Positions 11,618 through 24,249 of a DNA stretch of 64,000 nt are shown here, piece by piece. This stretch comes from Prinsepia uniflora (taxonomy: Eukaryota > Streptophyta > Magnoliopsida > Rosales > Rosaceae), in assembly GCA_032719365.1 (NCBI GenBank), contig CM064871.1, positions 59,966,416 through 60,030,415 on the forward strand, given 5' to 3'. The translations under genes were made by a program, and so were the position numbers. Numbering within the stretch: position 1 is the stretch's first letter; the number at the start of each line of letters is the position of its first letter. Under the pieces are notes generated by a model. That model was not told the DNA's origin. It was given only the letters and a program-made list of their open reading frames with translations, and did no database searches.

Positions 11618-11994
11618 AGGTTGGGGTTATTCTATGGGTTAGTCCATTGTTTAATTTTATTTGCACTTCAACAAAAAAAAAATCTAATGGACTAGTGACA
11701 ATCCACATGCACTCATTTTATTATTTTTATGGGCCCATAGTAAATAATATTAAAAATTAAAATAATAAATGGTTTAAGCCCAAATGGTTGAAGATGGCAA
11801 AATGTAACTGTGTACTATTTATTAGAAAACTACACTACTTTTTTAAGGGAAAAATTTTAATCTGACCATCAAATTTGACCAGATGATTAGAGATAAGAAA
11901 TGGCAAATGGTTACTAATTGTAGGTTTTTTTTTTGCCATAACTGTTTAAGATTGTAACTACGGTTATTCATAACTATTAGTTATTTAGCGAAAT
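11618..11994. other. 3' tail of the older LINE and short host spacer
   Basis: 11618-11680 resumes the older LINE interrupted at 5916 and ends in an A-run (about 11671-11680). From 11681 to 11994 the DNA is AT-rich with no gene seen. GAAAT at 11990-11994 directly precedes the first family B LTR and is repeated at 35538-35542. Confidence 0.55.
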
Positions 11995-14900
11995 TGTAAC
12001 AACTTGTCCAAAAAATCATGGTAAGGTTGAAAAATAAATTGGAAAATGACATATTTATCCTTATCCTTAGTAAAGGTCGAACTTATGAGTTCGTAGACAA
12101 GCAACACACGAAAAATGGAGCTGGTATGAAAAAACTATAGGTTTAAATGCCCAAGGGTACATTGGTAATTTGGGCATAACATGGGCATTTTAATCATTTC
12201 AGTCAAGTTATTATTGATGGGTCAGTGGCTTGCACCTCGCTCACTTGACAAGTGCCAAGTGTGACTAGGGAGATGGTGAAGTGTCATTCACCGCCTTGGT
12301 TATGTTTGTTAAAGTGAACCAAGTGAGAAGGAAAAAAAAGACACGATTTTGGGTAGGAAATGAAGATGGAAATGAAAGATAAGGGGTTGAAGGATTTACT
12401 AGAATAACATGCATAAGCAAGTCTCTCTAGAGGTTTGAGGAAACTCGCTCGAACACGATTCCAGCATTGGAGCATAGTTGGCTGATAACGCCCAAACTAC
12501 GCATTAAATTAAACACGTAATTCGGGTATTATGCAATTTAAACCCTTTTTGTGTAATTGTAGTATTGGTAAATAGGGATCGTTCTTAATCGGGGAAATTA
12601 GGGAATATTAATAATATGTTAGTGAGATAGAATAATGAATAATCAAAGAATAATGAATTAAATAATAATTAAATAATAAAGAATTAAAGAATAAATGAAT
12701 TAAAGAATAAAATAATTAATGAACTAATGAAATAAAAAATAAAAGAATAAAAGAATAAAAGAATAAAGAATTAAATAATAAAAGAATAAAGAATTAAATG
12801 AGGGGTTTGAATGATTGTAATTATAAAATAAAGTAAATAAGTAAAACAATTAAGAACTTAATTCTACTTTTACTTTAACTTTTATGCAAGTGAACTTTCT
12901 TCAAACACATATTTTTACCAACACTCTAACATTATGCTCATATTGAACCAATCACAAAATTCTACTTTAATCATCTCAAATATATGCATACATTTTTCAA
13001 TATTATAAATGCACCGAACAACGGTCATAAACACTTATAATACAATTCACCTTATGTTATTGATTTCAATGTGTATCAAACATTTAAATCTATTCAATCC
13101 TATTCTAAGTACACCGAACAGCGGTCATAAACACTTAGCGTTAAATTGAAGGTTAATCACTAAAACATATGAAGTAGATGAAATTCAAAAATTAAAACAC
13201 ATGGAGATTGCATTCACATTTACAAATGCTAGAAAGAAAATACCAACACATATATTGAATTATAAGTAAAACTAAAACAATAACAAGAGTTTAAGTAAAT
13301 GAAGAAAAGAAGATGATCTAAAGAAGAGAAGAACTAGAGAGAAGCTACAAAAAGAGAACTAAAATGGGAGAAAATGGGGACCCTTGTTACATGAATTGAA
13401 TCCCTATTTATAGGGAAAAAAGTTACCAAAAATAAAATAAAATAAATGAAAATTACAATAAAAATAAATAAAAATGAAATGATGAATAATGATGTTTTTA
13501 GGGAGGGTTGGAGCGGACTTGATGGCTGGAAATAGGCAGAAAATGCAGAAAATCTGAAAAAGGGGAGCAGTTGAAGTGGTTGGTGAGGAGCTGTTGGTTG
13601 GTGCTGATCTGGAAGATGGGACTCGACATGCACAGGGTGACAGGAAGCTGGTGGCTTCAGCAGGGCGTGCATGGGAGCAGTTGAGGAAATCGGGAGGCGC
13701 GAGCTGGGCTGAACTACGACTTTCGGGACACGCGCGCCGAGCGGAAGAAGGGCACCTCGGCTAGCGCCTGCCGACGGATCTGACGGGCTGGAGGAATGAA
13801 ACTGGGCCGCGGGACTGGGCTTCACGCGAGGGCCTGGGCCGGATTTTGGGCTAGGGATGCAGAGACTGAGTCGGGCTGGGTTTGCTTCGCTGGGCCGTGC
13901 GGGCTGCTGGAATTTGGGCTGCATTAAAATGATTTTGGGGTTTGTAAAATAAAAACTAATTAATTAATAACTTAATTAATATTTTCACCGAATTTCGTCC
14001 ATAATTTCTTCGTTATAAATCCGATCGGGACGATTCTTTCGCCAAAATGCTCCAAATTACAAACTTTATTTATTTAAATAGAAATATCACAAAATATATT
14101 ATTTTATCTAATTATTTATTATTTTAATATTAAAAGTCAAGTATAAGGGTATAAAATAATATAAAATAATGCTTATTTGAGGACCTATCATTGGCCCCGT
14201 ACTACCCCTGAAAGCATACCTTCATTTTTGGAAGTTAAGGCATAGGATAAGACCATTAGTGGACTCGTGAGACCTGCGTGAGCAGATCCAGCCCAAATTC
14301 AAAAGTTTCAGAGGCGGGAATTAATGCAATATTGATTTTGAACTTGAGCTGGATTTTTGAGCTCTATCCTATGTAATTTGAGGTAAGGTTTATGGTTTTA
14401 ATAATGAAATCATATTCCTAGTAGTCCTTAGGCTCTATTGAACGTATTAAATATGAAAAAGGTAATAATGGATGAAAATGGCACCAAGTTAGTGTTTCGG
14501 GTCCGTACCCAATTGTAGAGAATCGAATTGACCCGGCTGTATGTTAGGGATGACCGAGCATGTTAGCGCGTGGGCACATGGGAGACTGCTGCTTAGCTGG
14601 ACACTAGCGTGTGGCGACACGTGGCAGAGTATATCCAGTTTTTATCAACATGATTTTTCATATTTTCGACTTTACAAACCTATTGATGTAGGTTTTGGGT
14701 TAATCTGACATCATTTAGGGGTAGTTTTGTATGTCTGAAGTGACAATGTTTCTGATTAACATACCCATAGAAAGGGCTTGGGAAGTTAGATGTAGGTTCT
14801 TTATATAATTAAAATATCGGAATAAGACTCAAGAAGAGTCAGGATATTAGGATGAGACTAAGGAAGATTTGGGATTCGGGATTCGGGTTCGGAAGGAGCC

Positions 14901-15170
14901 GAAAGAGTCTGGATATCGGATAAGGACTCAGGAAAAGCTAAGGTATCAGGTTACACTATTCGTCGGGGGTCAATGGGTTGGTATGGAAGGTGACTCCAAG
15001 ATGACGAAATATGTGTAGTTTGTATAAAGAGACGATATGATCATTGTTCATCTCTTATCTGATAGGTCTCTTGTATTATGTTTTAATATCCTAAGGGTAC
15101 TTTTAGAACATTGATCATGTTGTCAGACAAGTGCACAATTATCAAAGTAATTTCAGAAGGGATCTTGTCA
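11995..15170 (+). mobile_element. Family B 5' LTR (copy 1), interrupted by a solo LTR
   Basis: Starts TGTAAC and ends CTTGTCA next to a degraded primer binding site (ATTTAGTATTAAAAT for the expected ATTTGGTATCAGAGC). An alternative end is TTATCA at 15144, favoured by the flanking GAAAT duplication at the far end of the nest. Removing the inserted solo LTR and one target copy leaves about 1.45 kb. Related to 43903-49142 and 35265-35537. No coding content. Confidence 0.65.
12483..14190 (-). mobile_element. Athila-like solo LTR with TTGGC target duplication
   Basis: A 1,708-bp solo LTR, minus orientation, reading TGATAGGTCC to GCGTTATCA on the minus strand. Identical TTGGC pentamers lie at 12478-12482 and 14191-14195. 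It matches the LTR at 53583-55253, whose following DNA begins with GGCGCCGTTGCCC, the tRNA-Asp type primer site used by Athila-lineage Ty3/Gypsy elements. It contains an AAGAATA-type simple repeat (about 12630-12795) and a TATA-like box (minus strand, near 13410). The 196-codon minus frame at 13334-13924 is chance coding in GC-rich LTR DNA. A single LTR with intact duplication means internal DNA was lost by LTR recombination. Confidence 0.9.
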
Positions 15171-16147
15171 ATTTAGTATTAAAATAAACTAGGTAACGTT
15201 GCCCCATGGATATCAGAATAGTGTATAACATAAGATTGAGATTGTTTGAATGGACGGTAAGCATATATTTGTTTTATAAATTGCGATGCATGCATAATTA
15301 AATGCTTGAATTTTTTTTATTGCATGATATGGATTGAAATGGGTTGAATAATTGATTCTAAATGTTTATGATTATTTCAGTGATTTTTTAGATTTAGCAT
15401 ATTTATTCAGGATGGATTATGGTCTGAAATTTTACGGTTTTTGTGGAAACAGTGTTTTGGGCATAGGCCCGGATTGAAAATATTTTGTCTTGGATTTTGA
15501 GTCAAAATTTTGGTTTGAAAGTAATTTTTTGGATTTATTCCATGGGATGTTGACCATCCTCTTGAGACATTGTAATTATTTTCTAGACGGCTGCAACTCA
15601 GAATGATTCCCACCCAGCTAAAGCTCGAGGTATTTCCCAGACGATCGAAACTTGGGGTTTTCCCATACAACTAAAGCTCGGGGTATTTCTAAGGTAGCAG
15701 AAACTAGGGGTTTTTCCTAGACAGCTGATGCTCGAGGTAGTTTTCTTAGATGGCTGAAGCTCGGGGTCTTTCTTAAACAACTGAAGCTAGGGTGATTCCC
15801 AGGCAGCTGGAGCTCAGGATTTTTTTTTCCAAACGACTGATGTTCATGGTTTTTTTCCGACTAAAGCTTGAGATTTTTTTTAGACATGCAAAACTTGTGG
15901 TAGTTCCTAGGCAGTAGAAACTCAGGGTTGTTTCCCAGATGGTTTATGCTTGGGATATGTCCCGGATGTGAGTAAATTCTATGGAGACTCGATCCCAGGG
16001 AGACCATGATATGATATCCCGAAGGTGAGTAAATTCTATGGAGACTTGATCCTGAGGAGGCCATGATGTGATACCTCTAGATGTTATTGAACCTGGGGAT
16101 ACCACTGGATGAGTCTAATCTTGAAGATGTGATGAAATGATACCTCA
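15171..16147 (+). mobile_element. Family B internal region, truncated, non-coding
   Basis: Follows the 5' LTR and its degraded primer site. It resembles the internal region at 49143-53437: a GTAAGC/GTGAGT-containing start, GATGCATGCATAATTAAATG, then repeat arrays. No gag or pol traces. It stops abruptly at 16147, where family A LTR DNA begins in mid-LTR. Confidence 0.6.
15582..15962 (+). repeat. ~27-bp minisatellite, about 14 units
   Basis: Degenerate tandem units of 26-30 bp with a core like GACGGCTGAAGCTCGGGG followed by a T-rich spacer. Examples start at GACGGCTGCAACTC, GACGATCGAAACTTGGGG, GACAGCTGATGCTCGAGG, GATGGCTGAAGCTCGGGG and GGCAGCTGGAGCTCAGG. Many units centre on CAGCTG. It lies in the family B internal region and is not present in the same form in copy 2. 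Confidence 0.75.
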
Positions 16148-17821
16148 AAAGATCTCATCTGGACCAATGGATGAGTGACAAATGTCACTCATCCCATTGG
16201 CCTATTTCCCCTAATACGTGCATCTCCCTTCCCTTGTTCGAATAACCCGAAACCCCAACCCACCATTTTCTTCATCTTCCTTCAGCCCCTGCTGCTACGT
16301 AAGAGAGACTGAGATGACAGGGAAGGATGACAGAGGCACAGAACGGACTGGATGGAACCAAACCCAAGTGAAGACCCGTAAACCCAAAAGCATTGAATTC
16401 AAATTTTCGTATTGGATGTTTGGAACTTAAACTTGATGCCACGGTTACCTTCCCTGAGCTCGTACTAGTGTGTAGTTCCAAGAATCAGAGAGTTTGGGCG
16501 TGTGGACTGGCCATGGTAGGAGCTGGATGCTTGGTTGTGAAAGATCGATCTTGGCTCAAGGTTTTCAGGTACGTTTTTACTGTTTTGAGGTGAGAGATCT
16601 CTTCATGGGAGGAAGACGATCAAATAGGTAGAAAAATGGAGGAAACCGGTGAAGATTTGAGGAAGACAGGATCAGGTTGAGTTCGTGGGGTCAAATGAGC
16701 CGTTATAGTGAGTTGGGTTGACCCGTTAAGAGGTTGACGCTGATGATGTGGCAATCCACATCATCACTGTCAGGCCATGTGGCCAATCAGGTGGTGCCAC
16801 GTGGCGAGGTGTCAGGTCCGGTCAGCATCGACTTGGTAGTGCCACGTCAGCGTTATAAGATCACATGGACCAGTGAGGTGGTGCCACGTGGCAACATGTT
16901 AGAGAGTTGTTAGGCTGACGTGGCAGGTGACATGGCAAGTCCACGTCAGTACTGTCAGATCACATGGACCAGTGAGGTGGTGGCACATGGTAACATGTCA
17001 GAAAGTTGTCAAGGTTGTTAGGTGATGTGGTAGCTGACGTGTCATGATGACATCAACAGATGTCGTCAGCATGGACATGTGGCATGTGTCAGAGGGTGAC
17101 ACATGGCACTAGTAAGAGAGTACCACGTGGTAGGCTGTCAGGAGTTGTCAGGTTATCAGATGTCAGAGTGGCGTCAGTAGTGACGTCAGCAGATGATGTC
17201 AGCATTGACCGAGCGCGGGCTTAATTTTAACCAGCGTTGAGGTCAAATCGATTGACAAGACCCACCCCCAATCCCCCTGGATTAAGGGCTAAATCCTGCT
17301 CCCTCTGGTTCGTGGTTCACATCACACCTGCGATCCACAGTAGTTTCGGCGCACTCTGGGAAGTCTGGACACTTGGGGGCGGGTCCTGTCAACTTGGTAT
17401 CAGAGCAGGTTTCGTGTGCTCCGCGCGAGGTTTAGTTCCCAGATTCGATTGTTCGTCAACTGGTTTAGTTCCCAGATTCGTTGGTTTGTCAACCTGGACG
17501 CGATAGTGACAGTCCGTTCTTTTATGGATAGTTAGCGGTGATTCTTAGTGTCAGGATGTTAGTCGCTCGATAAGCGGTACAAGGTATGACGTACGTCAGC
17601 TTAGAGCAGGAACGATTAGTGCGTTGGCGCTGTTTTTGCTTGATCGCGGACGCGGGCTGTAGCAGAGATGAGACATCACTCCCCTTCTCCTACGATCCTG
17701 ACGCACTCTGATAGCCCCGGTGAGGGCTAGAGATGGAATTTTCCCTAGTCTGACACTTCATGTCAGACGGGATCAGGTGGGCCCCACGTTAATCCCGGGG
17801 GATTTGGGACCGGTCCTGACA
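16148..17821 (+). mobile_element. Mosaic family A LTR, left-truncated
   Basis: 16148-17215 matches the middle of the LTR at 32241-35264 (both read AAAAGATCTCATCTGGACC, a palindrome, a C-rich leader and a G-box-rich block). It then changes to a different U5 ending CCTGTCA at 17391 with a primer site, and after about 250 bp to a normal family A LTR tail (GATCGCGGACGCGGGCTG to CCTGACA) ending at 17821. Two LTR ends and three primer-site copies within 500 bp show repeated recombination. Confidence 0.65.
16700..17215 (+). promoter_or_regulatory. G-box / TGACGT-rich block in family A LTR
   Basis: A dense field of ACGTG elements: TGCCACGTGGCA-type palindromes near 16796 and 16883, CCACGTGG near 17122, CCACGTCA and TGACGTGG near 16914-16940, and TGACGTCA near 17179, interleaved with many TGTCAG words. 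Such ACGT cores bind plant bZIP factors in general. That they drive this LTR is inference. The equivalent block is at about 33170-33720. Confidence 0.55.
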
Positions 17822-20800
17822 AGTTGGTATCAGAGCAGGTTGGCTTATTTGATACTCATGGTACTCTGATATCAAGTTGGTATCAGAGCATGTTTTGCTC
17901 GTGGAGTACGCGTAGGTTGAGGATGTGATGTCTCTAAAGTTGTAACAGCCCGTTATCAACCTGATAGTTAGGGTATGAGTAGGAAGCACCACGTGCTAAA
18001 TGAAATTCGATACGATAGTTTTAGGTTCGATTGGCATCGGAGGCCACGTGTTTCGATGGTTGATCCCGAGGAGGCTCAGTATTCGTGTGAATCCGACGGC
18101 TTAGAGCCGTAGTGGTACTGGAATTAGGATCTAGTGGATCGGTAGAGATTGTATGATGACTTGAGAGTCGCGACCGCTCGACGGTAGTGTCGTGTCGGTT
18201 AGAGGATGTACGGAGTCATACCAGTGTGGTCAGAGGTCAGGGTCGCCCAGTTTACGATGACCCTGTACGACTACACTCACGACGGTTTGAAATAGGAACG
18301 TGGTGATTCCTATTGGCATAGTGATGCCATGTTTCAGTGTGTCGAATCCCTCTAGGATGTCATCTAGCAGGAGATGCCGGAAGAGTTGTGGTGTTATACG
18401 ACAGGATGTCGACTGGCAATGGATGCCAGAGTAGATGTGGTGTGACGCGATATGATGTGTTTGCGCACGTAGTGCTTGTGTAGTATTGGACCCGGAGTAC
18501 ATCCAGTTTTTGTAAAGGCCAGCGGCTGAGAGCCGTAGAGTTACGAGAGGACGAATCCTCAGAATGTAGTTTTGGCTAGTTTGGTACCAGTATTGGAGTA
18601 GAACAACTCTTCGGAGTCGAGAGCGAGGGATCAGTCAGGATGGTAGGCTTGCAGCGGGCAGCCGCGTTTATGAGAACCCTAGTAGGTGATTGATTGGACA
18701 AGTTACCAGGAGTGTGGTACTTGTGATCGGATCCAGAGGTGGACCGATCGGTGGATTTTTGCGTGTGGAGCGGTTGGTACCGGCAGTGAGACTACCACAT
18801 GGTTTGGAAGTTTCAGTAGCAGAGTGTTTCTGAGATTGGTCTGCACGAGATTGTGACAGTCACTGCTATCGATGGACGCAGTCGAGTCTTATCAAGCTGG
18901 ATAGGCTCAGGTTACCATGACGATGGGATTCGTCAGTCGTGATGATGATACGAGGTGAGCGAGTGACGCACAGTACGAACAGTGATTCTGGATTTGACTC
19001 GGTGATGGTTGAGTCTGATCGCAGAATGAGATGTTGACCTTGGGTGTTGGCACACTTGCCACGCTCTTGTGAAGGTGGTAGTTGTGAGTGGGATAGAGAG
19101 GATCCCGAGTGGCTCAGTGCGAAGTACGGGAGTACTTGGTATGGAGACCAGTTTCCCCAGTGTTGGAGATTAGTTTCTTCAGTGATGGAGACCCGTTTCC
19201 CAGTGATGGAACCAGTTCCCTCAGTGATGGAGACCAGTTTCCCCTGTGTTTGAGATCAGTTTCCCCAGTAATGGAGACTAGTTCCCCTAGTGCTGCGAGA
19301 TTGAATCGCGAGGGTGTACTCATAAGTTGTAACTTTTGAAACGTGAGATATAGGTGATTAGATGACGTATGGGTCGGTCTGTCATATTTGGTAGTATGCA
19401 GAGTTTTGGATGCATATCACAGCAGGAATCTGTTGTGACTCTTCAGCTGAGCGGTACATCGATTTAGGATGATTTGACATCTTTTTGGATGTGCATACGG
19501 TAGTAAACGGATAAGCAAGTTGGAGATTACATACGCGTGGGTGATGTCTGGTTGAGCTGTGGACTTGAGAGTCCATTACGGATTGGGATAAGGTTTGATG
19601 TAAGGTCGGATTCATTTTGATTTTGGAATGCTCAATTCTCATGTGACCATGAAGTATAGACAAACCAAGACTTATGCTGATTCTTGGGTTTCTTGGAATT
19701 GTCATCTTCAAGTGATAAATTGGATGCAAGGTTGAATCCTTAGGTCATTTATGGGCCACACATCCAGGTTGTGGGAAAAATTTGAATGAATTAAGGAGAA
19801 GAGTGTTTGATCCGTATTGGTGATGAGTATTCCTAGGTCACTGAGTGTGACGCTGTAGCAGATAGTGTTGAGTGCCGGAGAATGACATTGGATGAACTTT
19901 GATGTCATCATTTTGGATTCGTTCCTAGGTGGGACGACGAGGAGTGTTGTGATAGCTAGGAATTCAAGAGGGTGTAAGAACCGAACACCTAAGCTGTGGG
20001 TCAATTTGATTGACTTGACGAGTAGATGGTTTTAGCGTCACAGGATGTGACGAGTGAGTGTCCGAGGTGAGTTTAGATATGAACGGAGATCGCTGAATTA
20101 TGCGAGATACGATAAGAGGACTCGAGAACGAGTCGAGATCAGAGTAGGGCAGTGAAGCGTAGTGGAACTGGGAGTTGTCGGCTGGTCACGATGGTTATGA
20201 CCTGTGATAGTTACGGATTGATAGGTATCTGACGAGTTCGGATTGATAGGGAGTGATGGGACCCCAATGGGAGTCAGTTTGGGTATAGGAAATTGAGAGA
20301 GTTGACTCGTACGAGCAGTTAGAGTCAGTTTGGGCATAGTTATGAGGATGACCTGTGAGATGGGATTCGTGCCATTGTGATGGCAGAATTTGTAGGGTGT
20401 TGTTAGATCGGATGCTGAGCAGGATGCCAGCTTGACTGTGATAGCCTTAGTGGGGATGCGTTTTCAGCCTGACGACTGTCAGATGGAACCTGTCAGAGGG
20501 GCAGACTGAAAAGCCATTTGGATGTCAGCTTGGTATTGCTGACCTGTCAAAGTGAGTGTTAGGTGTGATCGACGAGTGTCGACATGTTATCTCGAGTGAG
20601 ACGTACGAGCTGACGAGTGGCTATCGAGAGTGAGTTGGAGCTTTGGAGGCTCTAGTGACGGTACGTACCGAGGACAATACCGATGAGTACGGTATGTGTG
20701 TCGGACGTGTATTGTTACACGGGTACCCTTGTGTGTGGGTGCAGCGATCCGAGTAAAGGAATAAGGTTGGATTCCACAGTTTGGTTGTGGAATCGGGTCA

Positions 20801-20840
20801 ATTTGAATTTCGAGGACGAAATTATTTAAGGGGGAAAGTT
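17822..20840 (+). mobile_element. Family A internal region, decayed, no open gag/pol
   Basis: Begins with the tRNA-Met type primer site TGGTATCAGAGC at 17825-17836 (also at 17395-17406 and 17878-17889) and ends with AATTTCGAGGACGAAATT and a purine tract directly before the LTR at 20841. About 3 kb with no long frame. Parts recur at 26067-26922 (for example TGGTCTGCACGAGATTG near 18835 and its counterpart near 26600), so it is a family-specific internal sequence, probably degraded pol or a non-autonomous derivative. Confidence 0.65.
19141..19295 (+). repeat. ~24-bp minisatellite in family A internal region
   Basis: About seven tandem units with the core GATGGAGACCAGTTTCCCC, with small length and base changes. 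They explain the overlapping open frames here, which encode repeats like SVMETSFP and are not a gene. Confidence 0.75.
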
Positions 20841-23800
20841 TGTGACGACCCGTCCCGAATTAGCAGGATTAATTAAGAGTTAATGACGGATTAGTAAGGC
20901 TAATCGGAGATTAGACGAGGATTAGCGGACGTTCGGGAGAAATGACGATTTTGCCCTTCGAATGGGTAAATCGTTGACTTTTCATTCAGGTGGTCAAATG
21001 GACTTTAACCGAGGACTATGACGTAGTTCTTGATGTCACGAGTTCATAGACAGGTGGCACGCTCGATTCCGACATTCGAGGAGGAAGTTATGATGTTCGG
21101 AAGTTCGAGGGCATTTTGGTAATTTGGGTCAAAAGTTAACTTTTGATTTGGGAAGTCCGATGGCCGAGGGACAAAGAGTGTTACGTAGATTGGGATGATA
21201 CGAATCCATAGACAGGTGGAACGTCGAATTTGGACGTTCGACGGCGAAGTTACGGTTCACGGAAGTTCCGGGGAATTATTTACGGCGACACATTTTACGA
21301 GACAAAAAATGAAGTTTTGTCTTTTGTGGGCCCAGTTACTTTTCAGGGACCAATGGATGAGTGACAAGTGTCACCCATCCACTGGCCACCATCCCACATT
21401 CATGCATATCCATCCTCCCTTCATCGTTCATCCATTTTCTTCTTAACCAAAACCCAAACCCAATCTCCTTCATCCCCAATCCAAAACCCATCCCCATATG
21501 ACCATGATGGAGAGGACAGAGAGTGACTGAGGATCTGAGGACGTGGTGGCTGGCCCAGGCAGGAGCCGCCGTGGACGGCGGTAGAGAAAACCGATCGAGG
21601 TAATCGGTTTAACCGATTTTCATCCATTTTCAATTCTTGTGATTATGGGCCGTTTTTAATGATTCTAATGAAGTAAATAGGTTGTTAGGAAGCTATTAGG
21701 AAGGTTTTGAGAGAGATTAGACATTAAGGAACTCTGGGGTATGTTTTGGAAAACTTGAACCGTGAAGAAGAATTGGACCGGTCGGATTTTAGAAGTTTTA
21801 GGTGGATTTGATCATCCAAACAAGCTCCTAGGATCAAAATAGGTATTTAGGGATCAAATTGGATTAAAAACAGACCAAAATGAGGAGTTTAGAACCCTAG
21901 ACCGGTCACGCCGGTCCAATTGCAGGAAACAGACCGAACCGGCCAAGAGGTTGAAGACGATCACTGTTCACCAGCGCGTGAGCCCACATGCAGGGCCCTT
22001 TGGACGGCGCGTGGTGGGGAATTTGGGGAAGTTTTCAACATGTCAAATCATCTATTCGATGTAACGAACATTTTGGGACTGGTTTCGTATCAATCAGACA
22101 CCGTTTCGATATAGTTCGGGACGTCCGAAGGTTTAGGTTCGCATTTAAAAATAGTTAGAAATTCCGGAAATTTACGGGACTTTAGTGAGGGATTATTTAG
22201 GTAGTTAATAACCCTTTAAATTAATTTGGACAGGTTCGGGAATCCTGGAGGTGATGTTTGACCCAGGAGACGATTATGGCACGCGTATCGAGGTGCGGCT
22301 TCGGACGGTTTGTGAGTGGACCCTTCCTTCAATATTGATGCAGCCATAAATGTTTATAAATGCTTTTAATACATTTTTTGTGTTGCCATGAGTGCAATTG
22401 TTTGTGGTAGCTTAGGATCGACATAATTGCACGTATTTCGAGGTTTTTGGCTTTATGTCGTACCTTTGCATACCATGTTTTCAACGAGGGTTTAATGAAT
22501 GGATTTTGGATTTAGAAATATGAAATCGGGCACGAGACCCATTTGATTTACAAACTATCGGACTTGGAGTCCATTTGAATTGACGAGGAATCGAACCTAG
22601 GGTCCATTTGAGCTATACGATCGGACCTAGGGTCCAATTGGTTTACGATTCGGGTTTGAGGCCCAGTTAGGTGTACTATCGGGCTTGATGCCCCGTTGAC
22701 TTATGATATCGGGCCTGAGACCCATTTAGTTGAGATATCGGGCTTAAGGCCCAGTTGGTTGTGAAATCGGACGTGAGGTCCTATTAGTTTATGGTTTCGG
22801 GCCTAGGACCCAGTTGATTGTAACATCGGGCTTGAGTCCCAGTTCAGTTTGTGAAATGAGAATTCGGGCATGAGACCCTGTTGAACTGAGGATTTAGGCC
22901 GAGGCCTGTGAAATGGATTTGAATCGGATTCGCAGAATCCTATTGAGATGATTCGGGTATGAGACACAATTAAAAAGTGATTTGAGAAAGAAAGAAAAGA
23001 GTATTTGAAAATGTATATGAAACCCTCCATATTGATTATTTGGTCTCCTCTAGACGTCGACCTGGAGAGTCATGAGCCACAGACCAGAGTGGGTATCCCC
23101 ATAGGGATCCCGTTCTAGGAGTGGAGGTTACTTATGATGTGGTTCCGGACCAGATTCCGGAGAGATGTGTCGACTAGATCCAGAGAGAGAGCTCGGACTA
23201 GATCCAGAGATTGAGCTTCCCAGATGGAGATTCCTGGGAGAAGACTCGAAGTGAGACCCTGAGTAGTGTGCACACTAGATAGATATGATGTCATCGTGAC
23301 TATATAGGGGATGTGTTCCCTAGGGGCTGTGTGCCCCGAGTTGGCATCTTCTCCGGAAGTGCATAGGATGGGTTATACGTACGAGTACGTATGAGATTTA
23401 CAGAAAGTGATTTGAGGGCAGAAACCCTGTGTTCCATGTTTATGCTTTGGAAATGGTTTTGGGGCGGAGACCCCGTATGGTATGTTTTGGTATTTCACTG
23501 AGAAAAGTTTTGGGCTGAGACCCATGTGATGTGATTTGGGCTGAGTCCCTATTGATTTGACCTACGGGTTTTGAATTGTGATTTCGGGTCAGGGGCCCAA
23601 ATGGATTTATGGGTCATGACGGTTTATGGGGTCGGGCTTGAACCCTTGAAAGGTTTTGTAATTGTTTGACAAAGGTTTTTATGAATGTTTTCTAAACGGT
23701 ATTTGAATGCATACGTATGTATTTATGAAGGGCATAAATGTCTTCTTGTGAAAATGTTTTTATTAAAATGATTGATTTTGTCCACTCACGACTTTTGCTG

Positions 23801-23999
23801 TTTTAATGCCCTTCAGGTTGATCGCGAATGCGGGCTGTAGCAGAGACGAGACATCACTCCCCTCCTCCTACGATCCGGACGCACTCTGATAGCCCTGATG
23901 AGGGCTAGAGATGGAATTTTCCCTGGTCTAACACTTCGTGTCAGACGGGATCAAGCGGGTCCCACGTTAATCCCGGGGGATTTGGGACTGGTCCTGACA
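20841..23999 (+). mobile_element. Family A (Tekay/Del-type) LTR, 3.16 kb
   Basis: Starts TGTGACGACCCGTCCC just after the purine tract of the preceding internal region and ends GGTCCTGACA, so it is the 3' LTR of that element. In order it holds: GACAGGTGGCACG motif; palindrome at 21350-21385; C-rich leader; GTGAGT at 22312; palindrome array 22528-22907; acceptor-like CCCTTCAG ending 23816; and a stem-loop at 23926-23946. Its frames are not genes. Confidence 0.8.
22528..22907 (+). repeat. Array of short palindromes with co-varying arms
   Basis: About 12 imperfect units every 30-40 bp, each a 13-bp near-palindrome followed by a CAGTTG/CATTTG-like word. Variants include GGGCTTAAGGCCC, GGGCCTGAGACCC, GGACTTGGAGTCC, GGACCTAGGGTCC, GGACGTGAGGTCC and GGGTTTGAGGCCC. 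When the left arm changes from GGGC to GGAC the right arm changes to GTCC. Equivalent arrays lie at 51041-51398 and, inverted, at 45764-46230. Confidence 0.75.
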
Positions 24000-24249
24000 T
24001 GTGACGTTAAATGTACTTTGAGTACGAGTTGAACAATGTTGACCTCGGAGAAAATCAATGGATTACAAGATGGACTGGAAGTTGCCAGAGATGTGGTGAC
24101 AGTCTGGAAACTATCAGGATAAATCGGAGTGGAAGGTGCTGGACAACGGGTAGGAGACCCAGGTGTGAGACTTGTTAGATTTTCCCCAATTAGTTATGGA
24201 AGTACGAGATTCGGAATTTCGGGGACGAAATTCTTTAAGGGGGGTAGAT
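24000..24249 (+). mobile_element. 3' end of another family A internal region
   Basis: Only the last 250 bp survive, ending GAATTTCGGGGACGAAATT, CTTTAAGGGGGG and TAGAT before the LTR at 24250. Joined directly to the end of the LTR at 23999, so an internal region was mostly lost here. Confidence 0.6.

Noticed and set aside
13334..13924. 196-codon Pro/Ser-rich minus-strand frame
   Set aside because: Lies wholly inside a solo LTR with intact target duplication; GC-rich leader DNA gives chance frames.
18000..20800. Hidden autonomous gag-pol in the family A internal region
   Set aside because: I could not read any protease, RT or integrase motif in any frame here, unlike 29578-32240 where relics are visible.
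22528..22907. CRISPR-like reading of the spaced palindromes
   Set aside because: Plant nuclear DNA; units are degenerate, spacers are partly repeated too, and no cas genes exist.
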